Of a stretch of DNA of 64,000 bases, positions 23,255 through 34,323 are shown piece by piece. The DNA comes from Phlebiopsis flavidoalba (lineage: Eukaryota > Basidiomycota > Agaricomycetes > Polyporales > Phanerochaetaceae): positions 124,001-188,000 of the forward strand of contig JAOCPU010000057.1 in NCBI GenBank assembly GCA_035772785.1, read 5' to 3'. The translations under genes and the position numbers were made by a program. Under the pieces are notes generated by a model that did no database searches, had not been told where the DNA came from, and saw only the letters and a list, made by a program, of their open reading frames with translations. Numbering within the stretch: position 1 is the stretch's first letter; the number at the start of each line of letters is the position of its first letter.

Positions 23255-25531
23255 TTACTTCGCAACCTTTCCTCTCTTCTTCGGCGGGCTCCTCGACCTA
23301 CCCCCAGCACTCCGCTTAACCCCCTTTCCGGAAGGCGAAAGCTCCCGACCCCTCTGCCCATCCGCGCCCCATAAACTCGTTGGGGCCCCACACTGTTGGC
23401 TCGGGATGCTCGTCCTCGCCGTCGGGCGCAAAGCGCTTGCTCGTCACCCGGCTCAAGACGCGCTTCGGCGCGCGCGGCGTCGCAGGCGCCTCTTCAGAGT
23501 CGGATCCGCTGTCCAGGTCGATTTCGTCGACCTGTTCGGACTCGCGGATCGCCTTGAGCACTTGGTGGTACCCGAGCTGAATCACGTCGTGGAACCGTGC
23601 GTCGCGTGTGTAGACGCGCAATAGGACCTCTGAAAAGGTTTCGGGCATGATGTACGAGACTTCGCCGCTCGACGCGTAGCGGGCAACTGAGGAGGCGTCA
23701 ATGTGGTTTTGTGTGACCATGAATCGTGCCACATACGTGTAGGCTTCTTCTTGGAGTAGAACTTCACAAATTTGAGAGGATTCTGCTCCTTCATGCCACA
23801 ATGCATATCCGACAAGTCGACGATGACGTGATCCTCATTCAGCTCTTGCACGAGACCGTACAGCTCGTTGTCCTTTTTGACGAAGCTCTTTACTGCTGAG
23901 ACAATTGTCTTCGGGGTTATCCGCTCGCGGCAAATGTCCCTTACGGCCAAAGGATATGCCCTGTACTCGACACACTTGTAAAGATCTCGCGTGTCAACTC
24001 GTCGGAAGATATCTCGCGCTGTCTGTAGCTCCTACTAACTGTATGAGTAATCGGGTTGGGTGAAAACACGGAGACGTACTGGTTCTGTAGTAGCTTGAAT
24101 TCGAAGCTTGATGTCGTCAGTGAGAAAGAGGTAGCGCTTTCGGGTCTTCGATGTACTCGGCGATGTGCATGTGTGGTTCTGCGGCAAGGATGGCGTCGAT
24201 GATCATATGCTCAATCGCCTTTGCTATTATCTCAATGAACAAAGCGCCACTATCGTAGGATATAAGGCTGCATACCAGTCTTATGATTGTATATTCTCTT
24301 GTGAAGACTGAGTCGTTGCCAGCAGAGTTCAAAGATCGTATTGGCGTCTTTGATATTGTAGCAAATGTGGCCGTCGACCACTCTCGCAGAATGTATAATC
24401 CTACAACTCAGTGAGTAAACACATAGGGAGAGAAGAAAGCCCGCACTTTGAAATTGAGATGTTTTCGCCTTGTCCGATTGCTAGAAAATCCCTAGCGATG
24501 TAATCAAACCTGGGCAGTGTGAGTCTGCTCCCTCGAAGTTGAAACAATGACCTTACTTATCCACGTCGAGACCGTTTCGTTTGTTCGCGACTATGTCAAA
24601 CAAGAACTCTTCTCCTTCAAATCCCTAATGGTCATTTGGCAGATATTCACGCATGAAGACTTGGAAACTTACGGACAGCGGTCAGGATCGCCTGCGATGA
24701 GTGCCTTGACGATAGTAGCTTCCTCCTTCGAGAATTCCACCGTAGGTTCTTTAATGAGGTCGTCAAACATCATTTCAGACGCATCTTCATGTTTCCATTT
24801 CTTCCCGGTCTGTTCGATCCAGCGCGCGCTCAGAGCAGCGCGCGTTGCCAAAAGTACAGCCACTCACAGTGCCTTTGGGATAAAGAGCATGTCCCAGACA
24901 TGACTCCACGGTCCGTGACCCAGGTCGTGGCACAGACCAGCGATTGTCACGCAGTCCCGATGTCTTGTTGTGAGATTTTAAGCTCGGGCTGGAGTTTCTG
25001 CAGCCATTTGATCTGCGTCAGAGCTAATGCGCGACGCCTTCCAAAAGAACGTGTCAAACGCGTGTCTTTTCGCGCAAAATGTTTGCTTGACGTACCAAGA
25101 CAGTGTTCAAAGCGGTTTATGCGACGCTGCAGGCCATACGTAGTAAGACGTGCCCAGCTGCTTCACATGACGGAGTCGCTGGAAATGCGGTCTGTTGCGG
25201 GATCAATGAATCGCCCGACGCGGAGTTTTCGCGCGACTCACGTGTCGATTATCTTGCATATGCGCGGGCTGAGACGAACTGGGTGTAAATTGGGATCAAT
25301 ATTGGCAAAAGCAGCTTGTCATCATCAAGTGACCGCAGGGTAGCACTCCACTCCAGCCATGCACCGTATCCTTGAAGTGACGCTCCGTCAATTCTGGTGG
25401 TAGATCATTTATCTTCGTCCATGCCTCCCTCGTCTTCGTCTGCTCCGTCGGAGAAGTTGGTGTTAAACGCGGCTCTAATCACCTGCGGGCTGAGAGGAGT
25501 GGTAGGGGGGTCGCGGAAGATTCGGCGACAT
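23255..25531 (-). CDS. SAMHD1-like HD-domain dNTP triphosphohydrolase
   Basis: SAMHD1-type enzymes hydrolyse dNTPs to nucleosides and triphosphate. The probable start is ATG 25531 ([11 protein letters not shown]). Then come [24 protein letters not shown] joined across an intron to [19 protein letters not shown], and [11 protein letters not shown], which carries the first metal His (one extra A in the sequence). Next is [20 protein letters not shown], the HD pair. [15 protein letters not shown] and [13 protein letters not shown] follow. The later part reads [31 protein letters not shown] and [15 protein letters not shown]. The C-terminus is a basic, nuclear-targeting-like tail ([11 protein letters not shown]) with TAA at 23255-23257. 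Several introns, and one-base shifts in A- and G-runs, are seen. Conservation of the active site suggests a working gene. Confidence 0.88.
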
Positions 25532-25674
25532 TGCTGGGAGAGACTGATATTTAGGGGCTGTGGGGACAGAGGTTCGATATGTAGTAGACCGTTTACGCGT
25601 GTCAATCCTCGTTCGAGACGCAAGGCAGATGTGCGGTGAGAGCCAGGAACGGTCGAAGTCGAAGAGGGGATGGG

Positions 25675-25850
25675 TCAATTCGCTCGAAGCGCCGGTAAGT
25701 ATATTCTCGGCTTCTCGGCGCTCGCTTTTTTTGGCGCATCAACGACGGCTGACGCGCTCTTTTTGATGGTCCCACCACGAGACTTGGCATTTCTAAGCCG
25801 CGGTGTGCGGTTCAAATTTGCGTTCGTGACTCCAAGCCGATACTTACACC
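25675..25850 (-). other. lysine-rich open stretch, unassigned
   Basis: On the minus strand this reads RLRNAKSRGGTIKKSASAVV followed by DAPKKASAEKPRIYL and a stop at 25675-25677. Composition looks coding (basic, Ala/Lys-rich) but no ATG or family is evident. It lies just upstream of the SAMHD1-like start and could be part of that gene's first exon or a separate small gene. Confidence 0.25.
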
Positions 25851-26219
25851 CGGTAATCTCAAGCCTTCTCCAGACGTCAGTCTGGTTTTAGTCCTCATCA
25901 TTTACGGCGGCGATGGCCCTGCACTTCCCCTGACTGGTAGGTTTACGAGGGCGGCATAAGCAATAAGTATTCCAACGCGTTCGCAGCAAGAAAGCGGCAG
26001 GTGGTCATGATGGATAGCAGACGGCTGTAGGCGTTTGCTACTGAGGATACGAGTCTCATCATAAATTAACGTTTAGTAGAACTGTATAGCGCGTCACGCG
26101 TGTATGTATATCCAGAGCACCGACAAACTTGGTGAAAAGTGTGTCACGATTGGCGAAGTATAAGCCGGCAGCACCAGTGTCTATTTCCTCAAAGTGACTT
26201 TGATTACCGCATTGAAAGC

Positions 26220-27128
26220 TCAGGGGCAGAATGTGATCAGAAGGTTCACCTGGGAGCCAAAGTGGTAGATGAGTGCTCCGGAAATATCTTTGCATCGTGA
26301 AGGATACGCACGTTGTCGCCCGAAGCAAGAGACTCCCTTCTCTAAACCGCTCGGGCTCTTATTAGCAGCAGGACAAGTGGCTGTGGTACCTTCAAGTCGT
26401 CGCGTGAATGACTGGAGTGACTAGACATCGCGGAGAGTTTGGTAATGACAAGACTCACATTTTTCACCCCGGCCCTTACACCCAGCATTAGTGTATCTGA
26501 GCAGAGTAAAGTCACATCTTGCTATCTGGGGGTTGAATTGGTCACTTACCTAAAGCTGACACCGGCAGTAAATTCATGACTGGAATGGTGAGCTGATTTG
26601 AGCATCCAGACAATCAGTGCCTGACGGCGTGCTTACGGCGGAATAATAGATATGTCAGTGAAAGACTCCGCTCCAGAGGGCGTAGAGTTCCTGAGGGTAG
26701 TTTCAATCAATGGGCCACATCCTTCACCGTCCTCGCCCACAGCTTCCAACGACCTCCAGAAATCTACGGTTATGTGCATCAAGTCAGATAATGGATGCAG
26801 AGATAATACCTCGTATGAAGCCTACGCGATGGCCCCGGTCAATGGCCCGTCAAAGGTCTTGGAGCCGGGCGCCGGAAAGCAGGGTCTGACCATTGGCCTT
26901 GAGTAGGGGCTGATACGGTTTAGAGAATAAACGGCAGATCGCAATTACAACATACTTACCGTACCGCTGGTACATCTAGTGGAAGGCAGAAATGAGCGTG
27001 GATAGCTACGAGAGAATCACGTCTGGAACCCACTTATTAACAAAAGTGACTTTGTGATGCTCGGCCTGAATGCCGGAGAGTACAAGGGCGGAGCCAATCA
27101 AGGCTGCTAGGAAACGGAAGCCAGGCAT
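26220..27128 (-). CDS. small secreted Cys-rich protein, copy 1
   Basis: This is the first of seven paralogues in the window, of a family often labelled 'glycopeptide' in agaricomycete genomes; its function is not known. The start is ATG at 27128 with signal peptide MPGFRFLAALIGSALVLSG and then EHHKVTFVNK. A 16-nt exon gives CTSGT. Next come PLLKANGQTL, FDGPLTGAIA, GEDGEGCGPLIETTLRN, FTDISIIPP and YTNAGCKGRGEKC. The last exon is VNLLITFCP with TGA at 26220-26222. Copies 1 and 2 carry the GCKGxG variant, where the others have GCDGxG. Shifts occur in the second and fifth exons. A TATAAATA box sits at 27188-27195 (about 60 bp upstream). Confidence 0.75.
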
Positions 27129-28569
27129 TTTGATTGAGAGAAGGGCGGGTGGAGAAGGTCAGATGGGTTCACGACAAAATTCGGAGGTATTTATATTGCT
27201 TGGATGTGTAATTTAGGGCTCTGAAGCAAAAATGGAATCGAGCGAAACGGGATCGATAGCGCTGTGCAGCGATAATTAAATTTATTCTGAAAGGAATGGA
27301 GACAGCACCGAGACAGCTCGATGGTTTGGTCGCCAACGCTTTGTACCACCAAGCACAAGGAAGCTTTCCTTGTCCCGACATCAGATACGCCGCCTTCATC
27401 TTACCATTAGTGCGCTCGACCCACCGCTTTACTCCACAGGAAGGTTTGACCGGATTACAACCCCGGACGCATCAATATGATGCGCCTCACATGGGCTCGG
27501 AAGGATTGTACTAGGGATCCCGAAAAAGCCTAACGGAGGTATCGTGAGCCGGGTTAGTTTCTTCGCACACACGGAAGTATTGCGAGGGAGTATAACATTC
27601 CGTGGCTCAAAGAAATGGGCCTGAATGAATTTACGCACATTCGGGTCGCCGGGCGCGTATTTTCCTAGGTACCTTGAATACTCTGGCAAAACTCATTTCA
27701 GAGAAGCTGTAGGTGTGGGTAGGAATCGATAGTCTAGCCGGATGGCACGCGACGGAGCCCTAATTGACGGACTGTAACTAAATCCAAGGGTTTCGAAGGG
27801 AGGGGAAGACTCTACTCATATTGTAGCTGATGAAAGGACGGTATTCAATGCTGCGAGAGACATATACTCACTATATGAGGTGATGAGATCGACGAATGGA
27901 CTACTCACTTTACAAAGGGATGGTCAAGGACTAGGCTCAAAGACTCTGAGAACGGAAGAAGACGCACGAGACAGACGGAAAGAGCGCCCAGCTGACTAAT
28001 TCAGATCAACGCCCGCTTTAGGAAGGTGACGTGGTATGAATCAAGGAGTCTGTGTTGGGTCCTTCTAATTACCACACATTCTAACAAGCCTAGTCAATCA
28101 CAATCACCACATTGCCGGGTCGCGGGCGGCGCAGTGTCAGTAAGTTTTAGCGCTTTATCGCAGTGAGAAAGAACACGAATCAAATTTGAGGTATCCGAGA
28201 GGAGTCGTCTCTGGGATTGTATCGCAAGAGTTCATGTTGATAAGGCTGATCTTCCACAAGTAAGACCAGCTCTCTGGAAATTGCCCAGGTCTTTTCTAGC
28301 TTTGAATAGGTCAACGCGGGAAGCTGTCATACTTCAATGGGTCAGTGGCGGGGAGGAGGCACCGGGTGCTCCTGAAGCTCCCAAGATGACAGGCGAGTGA
28401 AAGCGTTTACTATACGCTAGATCTTAAACTTATAGTCTTCGAATCAATAGATAGTAGTATGATACATGCGTAGACAAAAGTACCAATGAACCTCGTGGGA
28501 AGTGTACTACGAAGTAAACACCGGTAACACAGGTGTCCGAGTCTGCAAGGCCCAGGTACGTTCACGGGC
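27129..28569. other. upstream region of secreted copy 1; no other gene seen
   Basis: It contains the TATA box and a block at 27415-27490 shared with the regions upstream of copies 2 and 3. Inside that block is a palindrome, CGCATCA-ATA-TGATGCG, at 27468-27484. I recognise no further protein up to the truncated copy 2. Confidence 0.5.
27188..27195 (-). promoter_or_regulatory. TATA box of secreted copy 1
   Basis: TATAAATA on the minus strand, about 60 bp before the ATG at 27128. Equivalent boxes sit 60-73 bp before other copies. Confidence 0.6.
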
Positions 28570-28870
28570 GCAATACCCACAGAATTTGATCCGGAGGTCA
28601 TCCTGAGGGATGACACACAAGTGAGCTGGCTTGGAAGTTATTCTGTAATACAGGGAATACGCACGTTATCGCCTGTTGCAAGCAACTTGCTTGCGCGTTT
28701 GGTTCGGGTTCATGAAGGCGGCCTTGCAACCTGCAGCTTTACCTTCAAGTCGCCGCGTCAATAAAACAATCAATAATTTACGGACAGTTTGACCATAACA
28801 AGACTTACAGTCTTTTCCCTTGCCTTTACACCCAGCATTGGTGTAGCTAAGCAAAGGACTGGCGTCTCTC
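28570..28870 (-). pseudogene. small secreted Cys-rich protein, copy 2 (5' half deleted)
   Basis: Only the 3' exons exist. They are YTNAGCKGKGKDC (about 28806-28853), CKAAFMNPNQTRKQVAC (about 28670-28735) with its GTGCGT donor, and a last exon DDLRIKFCG near 28580-28600 in place of the usual VNLxITFC. The signal peptide and the first five or so exons are missing. The sequence passes directly into the upstream block shared with copies 1 and 3, so an internal deletion joined promoter flank to 3' exons. Confidence 0.7.
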
Positions 28871-30149
28871 CTGCAACGAAATCCAGGGCTTGAGCGCCAT
28901 AAGGCATATCCGCGTACCAACGTCGCACGTGCCGCCGCCACTGTTACCCCTAGTGCGCGCGATCCATAGCCCACAAGATTTTGACCGGCTTGCTTCGCCG
29001 GACGCATCAAAATGATGCGCCGTGAGCGGATCTGTGGTCGGACGCTCGGAGGTCTGGTAAAGCTCCCAGAAAGTCTGATGGGAGTCAGTAGAGTAAAACG
29101 AACCAGTTTACCGCCATATTATAGAGACCCCTGTGCTAGACCATAGTCGGAACATAGCATCGCGCCGCACCAGTGAGAAGGAGCCAGGTACGGCTACGTC
29201 GCGGCCTCGAGGCGCGGATGTCGGATAATTGATTTATATTGATGAGGTTGGTGTAGTTTGTTCTAATTATATTATATACTGACCTGTCGATGCGCTACGC
29301 GGTATGATTCCTCCCGGTACTACCGTGTGCCACTGGGATCGCGTTGGCCCGGAGTGCCAGCGCGGCGCAGCGCCAAGCTAGTACTGCCCGGGTTGGACAT
29401 GTTCCGATGAGAGAATGAACTTGTGAGAATATTTTTTCGTACTTCAGCTTATTACTGGGAAAAGGTCGTTGGAGGCAGAACTAACTGAGTGATAGCTGTG
29501 GTCAGGCTTAGGTGAACATTGCGCGTCGGACCCGGCAACTTCCGCGCAGCGTGCCGCATGCGGCAGCAGTGCCGATTACATAATACGAATCAGACTAAGT
29601 AACTTAGGAGCAATTGGCTCATCATCTAACTCGCTCTTCTTCTCACAAAGTATGGTGATGCGTATTCAAGTTCTTGATGAGTTTTTTTCGGTCAATTATG
29701 GATGCTAGCATTTCGGAGCATGCGTTCATACGCTAGTCGCGATGAGACCCACTCAGACTTTGGGGTTATATTCGGATTATCTGGTTTGGAAATTCGCCAG
29801 CACGGCGTTCTTGTTATCCTTCCCCCTAGTAGGCCTAGGTTACTTATGATCTTTTTTCTCGGTTTCGCCGTTCGACGTGAAAATAGGGTCCAAAAATCTG
29901 GAGTGATCGCGAAAGACAATTTCGCATTTCTCTCGTGTAAAATAGCGAATAAGTGACCCGAGGATTTTGCCACTCAGGCCGCGCGTCGTGTTATATGTTC
30001 GCTACAAATTCAATTGATTATATTACACTTCATTGTTTGTTACAAAATCACCAGAAGAGACTACTGTGGCGAAGTATTCGGGTCGCGCACGGCTGGCTGG
30101 GACACAGAACACCAACTTGTGCTTATATGGGTCTCGCACTGGGTCAGCA
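28871..30149. other. duplicated flank, no gene recognised
   Basis: 28935-29040 matches the blocks upstream of copies 1 and 3, including the palindrome CGCATCA-AAA-TGATGCG at 29003-29019. The segment around 29505-29600 also resembles 32335-32420. Frames at 29690-29970 do not resemble a known protein. Confidence 0.45.
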
Positions 30150-31057
30150 TCAGTTCGCAGAAAACGTGTATCGCGAGGTTCACCTGCGACCGACATGATC
30201 AGATTGGTCACGATGTGAGTTCACATTTGACCAGAGAGATACGCACATTATCGCCTTGGCAAGCAACCTGCTTGTCCGTGTCGCTCGGCTTCATGAATGC
30301 AGTGGGACAGGAACAGACGTGCCTGTAAGCCCTTGTATTATTATAAAAGTCATGCCGAAGCGTCGCAAATTAGGACTTACAGTCCGCGCCAAGGCCATCG
30401 CAACCAGCAACCGGAGTATCTGAATAAGGAGTTAACATCTGATTGATCTAGCTGCTAACAGAACCATTTACCCAAAGCCGGACGTGACAGAGAACGAATG
30501 CCTGCCAGAGTAAGTTCTTTTTAACCTTCACAAAGTCGAAGTTATGCGGATTACTTACGGCGGAATGAGGGAGATATCAGTGCTAGAGCCAGAGCCACCC
30601 CCGGGTGATGTGGGGTTCCTGAGGGTAGTTTTTCGACTAGAGTGCACCCCCCCTTCGCCATTGTCGCCACAAGCTACCTGTCTGCAGGAAACTGTCGACG
30701 TGCGTGCAGAGTCAGATGAGGTGTCTGCATTCACCGCTGGGGATTTATCTTCCGCGATGGCGGAAATCAGCGGCCCGTTGATGGTCACGGGCGCACCAGA
30801 GGACAGGGTTTGTCCATTGGCTTTGAGGAGGGGCTACACAAGTAGCTCAGAAAGTGGAAGGAAATTTGAGGCCACGGTATACTTACCGTTCCGGATCCGC
30901 AGCTAGTCGACGATAATACTTAATTAAGAGGATTATAAAGGAGAGCTACGGGCTGCAACTTACTTGTTTACGAAGGTGACAGTGTGTTGTTCAGCCTGTA
31001 CTCCGGAGAGCACAACGGCAGAGACGATCAAGTGGCGAAGAAACGGAAGCTGGACAT
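30150..31057 (-). CDS. small secreted Cys-rich protein, copy 3
   Basis: The start is ATG at 31057 (MSSFRFFAT, signal peptide after one frame correction), then QAEQHTVTFVNK. A micro-exon CGSGT follows, then PLLKANGQTLSSGAPVTING and PLISAIA. FLQTG is partly readable. Then come ETTLRNPTSP, SSTDISLIPP, HSFSVTSGFG, GLGADC and CPTAFMKPSDTDKQVACQ. The last exon VNLAI-x-FC ends at TGA 30150-30152, with one extra base in each of two places. The Cys pattern matches copies 4-7. A TATA-like TATAAATA sits at 31130-31137. Confidence 0.75.
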
Positions 31058-32613
31058 GTTGAAGATTGATAGAAAATAGACAAGAGCAGATGGGAGTAGT
31101 GGTGTGAGGAGACAGCATGATACTGAGAGTATTTATACCTCTAGGACGTGAGATTCGGAATGTGGGGCATGCATGACATCGAGTGAAAGAGGCTCGTTAA
31201 CGCTGGACAGTCGCAATCAATCGTGGATAATGAAATGTCGCCCACCAAGACGGCTCGTACAGCCGGCTTCACAGGTTGTTGCTCCCGTTATAGTATGTCG
31301 ACGCCTCAAACAGTGGACTTTCTACGCAGGAGCCTGTGGAGCAGAATGGAAGCAACAGTCAAGTAGCAGTGCTTGCTGGCTCGCCACCCGCTCCTCATAG
31401 ATCTATTTGGAGTGTCGAGGTCAGAATTGACCGCAGTGAAAGCAGTCCCGAGATCATGCAGTACAGCTGCAGTACAGCAGCAGCGCTTTCGACGCCACTT
31501 CAAGTTGGACGGTCACAGCCGGCAATCGCTTGATGACAACGAATGTCGACGGCGCATGTGTGACGTATCCCTTCTATTCGGCATTTTTCAGAACTTCGGC
31601 GAGTCTTAATATCAACGTGACAAGTACATGCTCACCATCAGGCTACGTCGGCCAGACCTACTGATCTCGCGGGAGGTGCATTCGTCACTTGTTGACTGCG
31701 GTCAACCCGGCCGAGCTTCGAGGTTCGGCAAACTGAATTCTTTGTTAGGAGAAAGTACTGGCGCATCAACTCTAGGAAGCAATGCATTCAACCCTGGGTC
31801 CGTGTTATCCCGCCTCTACGAAGTTTCATGGACAGGCCCCACAACGTTTTGCGTTGCCGGGTGTCTCTCCTTGACGCACTTCACGGCTTGAGCATCATAA
31901 AGCCTATTTTAGTGCTGACCCCCAGATGCGCCGCCTCCGTCGTTACACCTAGTGCGCGCGGTTCACCGCTTTACTCCACAATATCTGACCGGTTTTTAAA
32001 AAACGGACGCATCAATGTTATATGCGCTGCTCACGGATCTGTAGTCGGAGGCCTCGTAGGAGTCATGAAAGAGCATAAAGGGAGTATAGTAAGCCGGGCC
32101 GATGCCTTTGTAAATCGTAGGTCCTGCGCTAGAGATTAGCGTGGACTGAGAATGACTCACTGACACACGTGTGGCGGGGATTCGAAGAGCCACCGTTTGA
32201 TGCTTGGTCGATGCGAATTAGTCCGAAGACGTAGCCTAATTGAATCTCAGCACATACTCACCCTAACATATTTCACTGTATGAGCCGTCCTGAGATCATT
32301 GTGTATGTACCAGGAGCGACGGTTGTGTAAGGCTCGATTGGCTGTTGCGACTTGCGCCACAACGCCGTTCGTCAAACCCGGGAATTGCCGCGCCTCCGCT
32401 TACGTAATTTAATGTAGAGCCCGAAAGGGCCGACTGGGGAGCCTCTTTCGCTCTCGCTCTGTCTTTTTCCTCAAGCTCGTACCCCTGGAGTCAGATGTTG
32501 ACACAGGTCTAAACTAAGGCCCTAGTTGTGCTAGAGTCTGCAGACTTTGGATTCTAAGCTCTCAACCTTGTTTCTCGTTCAAGCATTCAAGTATTAGCCT
32601 GCAACTACTGCCC
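31058..32613. other. upstream region of secreted copy 3; no other gene seen
   Basis: It contains the TATA box and, at 31925-32055, the block shared with the upstream regions of copies 1 and 2; its palindrome is degraded here. No convincing protein was found. Confidence 0.45.
31130..31137 (-). promoter_or_regulatory. TATA box of secreted copy 3
   Basis: TATAAATA on the minus strand, about 73 bp before the ATG at 31057. Confidence 0.55.
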
Positions 32614-33606
32614 CTACATGTCGCCAAGGAAATCGCCAACTATCTGGATATACCGATCTTGCTCCTCGAAGAATGGCATATGGCTGCTCTTTGCGAACTG
32701 TACCCACTTTGCTCGGGAATCTTGCTGAACAGAGGTGCGACGCACTCATCCTGAGCCTCGTCAATCAACAGAATTGAGTACGAGAGTCGGGACTGTGATG
32801 GCGTGAAGCCGCCGGTCTACTACCATCGACCATGTCTTCAGCGTTCCTGCTAAGGTAAACTCGGAGCGGTCCCAGCCTGCAAAGAAGTCAGTATCCCGTC
32901 ACGTTCCCTGGTCAAAAGTGAATTGCTCACATCGTCGCATAAACAGTGGGAATCCTGCTGGAACGAGCCAAATGCTTCGAGCAAGTCTTGTGGCCACGGA
33001 TTGAGCTTGCAAACATGCTTCTGGTAGAATTGATTGCATGATCTCCTGGTACTCCTTGCTCTCGGTTGTGCCCTCGGCCTCGTGCTTCCTGATCGCATCC
33101 TGCGTCTCCTGCGAAAAGCCACGAAGCAGCTTGTTCACCGACACTTCCCAAAGCGGCATGGAAGCGAGAGAGTCTGTGAGGACAAGCCTACGCAGACCCT
33201 TTGGATGGATGCTCGCGAACGTGGCAACTCTTGGTCGAGCATACCGCCCACGAGTGGCCAAGAGGGAGAAGTTGTCCGATATGCCTAGATGCTCGAGCAG
33301 GTTCACCAACTCGGCCACGAAGAGCTCGACGACCAGAACTCGGCGGGTTTGTCTTTCAGGTGCGTAGACTTTTTGCCAGATCCAATCTGGTCGTAGAGGA
33401 TGACAGGAATTGCACGTTCAGTGATCGAGTCGTGTGTGGGGAAGGAGGGTACTGGTGTGGGATGCCGGTGCCTCCCGTGCAACGCTACGAGGGGACAGTC
33501 GTGTTTCCTGATGCGAGGTTCTCCGAACACGGTGTACGATGTCTTGAAGGACTCGCATGGTATGCGAATTCGACTTCGCCCCGTAGAGCCCCTCAGCAGA
33601 CGACAT
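32614..33606 (-). CDS. proline iminopeptidase-like alpha/beta hydrolase (S33)
   Basis: S33 peptidases remove N-terminal proline from peptides. The start is ATG at 33606 (MSSAEGLYG). Landmarks are FKTSYTVFGE, LVALHGGTGIPHQYL, IPVILYDQIGSGKSTHL, FVAELVNLLEHLGI and GHSWGGML, which holds the nucleophile Ser (near 33250; one G missing in the sequence). FASIHPKGLRRLVLTDSLAS, then the cap domain WEVSVNKLLRGFSQETQD, and AGWDRSEFTLAGTLKTWS follow. The C-terminus is QFAKSSHMPFFEEQDRY, with the catalytic His, and GDFLGDM, with TAG at 32614-32616. Length and order fit the family. About five one-base shifts are needed. No signal peptide is visible, so it is probably cytosolic. Confidence 0.85.
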
Positions 33607-34323
33607 TGTTGATCTATACTCGAGAGCATGTCTAGCAGGCGCTTTATCATGAAGAGAACGTCACTTACGAGGTTAAGAGAATTTAAGTTGGGGAGGAGTC
33701 GTGCCCTTCACGACACATAACAGCTACTGACTCTATATTATATGTTCTGCTGTGATAGCTAATCGGGACCTTCGGGGTGTCCCGCCAAGACACGCAAAAT
33801 TTCGAGCTTACGCCTTTGAAACCCGTTTTCAAGACATACCCACATGCGTACGGTGATGCTGGACGCTATCACATCTTACTCGAGCAGTGTCTGCCCTGGA
33901 TATCGACCACGCGCCCTTTCTTTGTTCTCGATCGACACACGTCTCAATGCCGCGCGCGTGACTCGTTTATTTACTGTGACCGACAATCAAGTTCGGGCGG
34001 TTCAAATGACGCGTTTCCGACGCATTGGAATACCACCGCGGCCTATGTGTATTAAAGTCCTGTGAAGTAAATAAAAGAGGCCTGGAGATATACGCTACAA
34101 CGTGAAGTGGTTACAGTCGGGAAGCCGAGAAGATGCTACAACCACTTTTTTTTTTTTTTTTGTTGTGGGTTACAGTCCATGCGATGCTGGGGCTACGGAA
34201 GATAGAACAGAACAGTGCTAGAGACAAAGGAATGTATGCGAGAGATGAGAGAAGGGGAGAAACGATCTACACGAAGCCTTGCGATAGGCGTAGAACTGGT
34301 ACACTCCGAAAGCCATGTATCTT
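33607..34323. other. intergenic, no gene recognised
   Basis: This lies between two minus-strand genes. A T-run sits at about 34146-34160. Short frames around 33780-34060 do not resemble known proteins. Confidence 0.4.
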
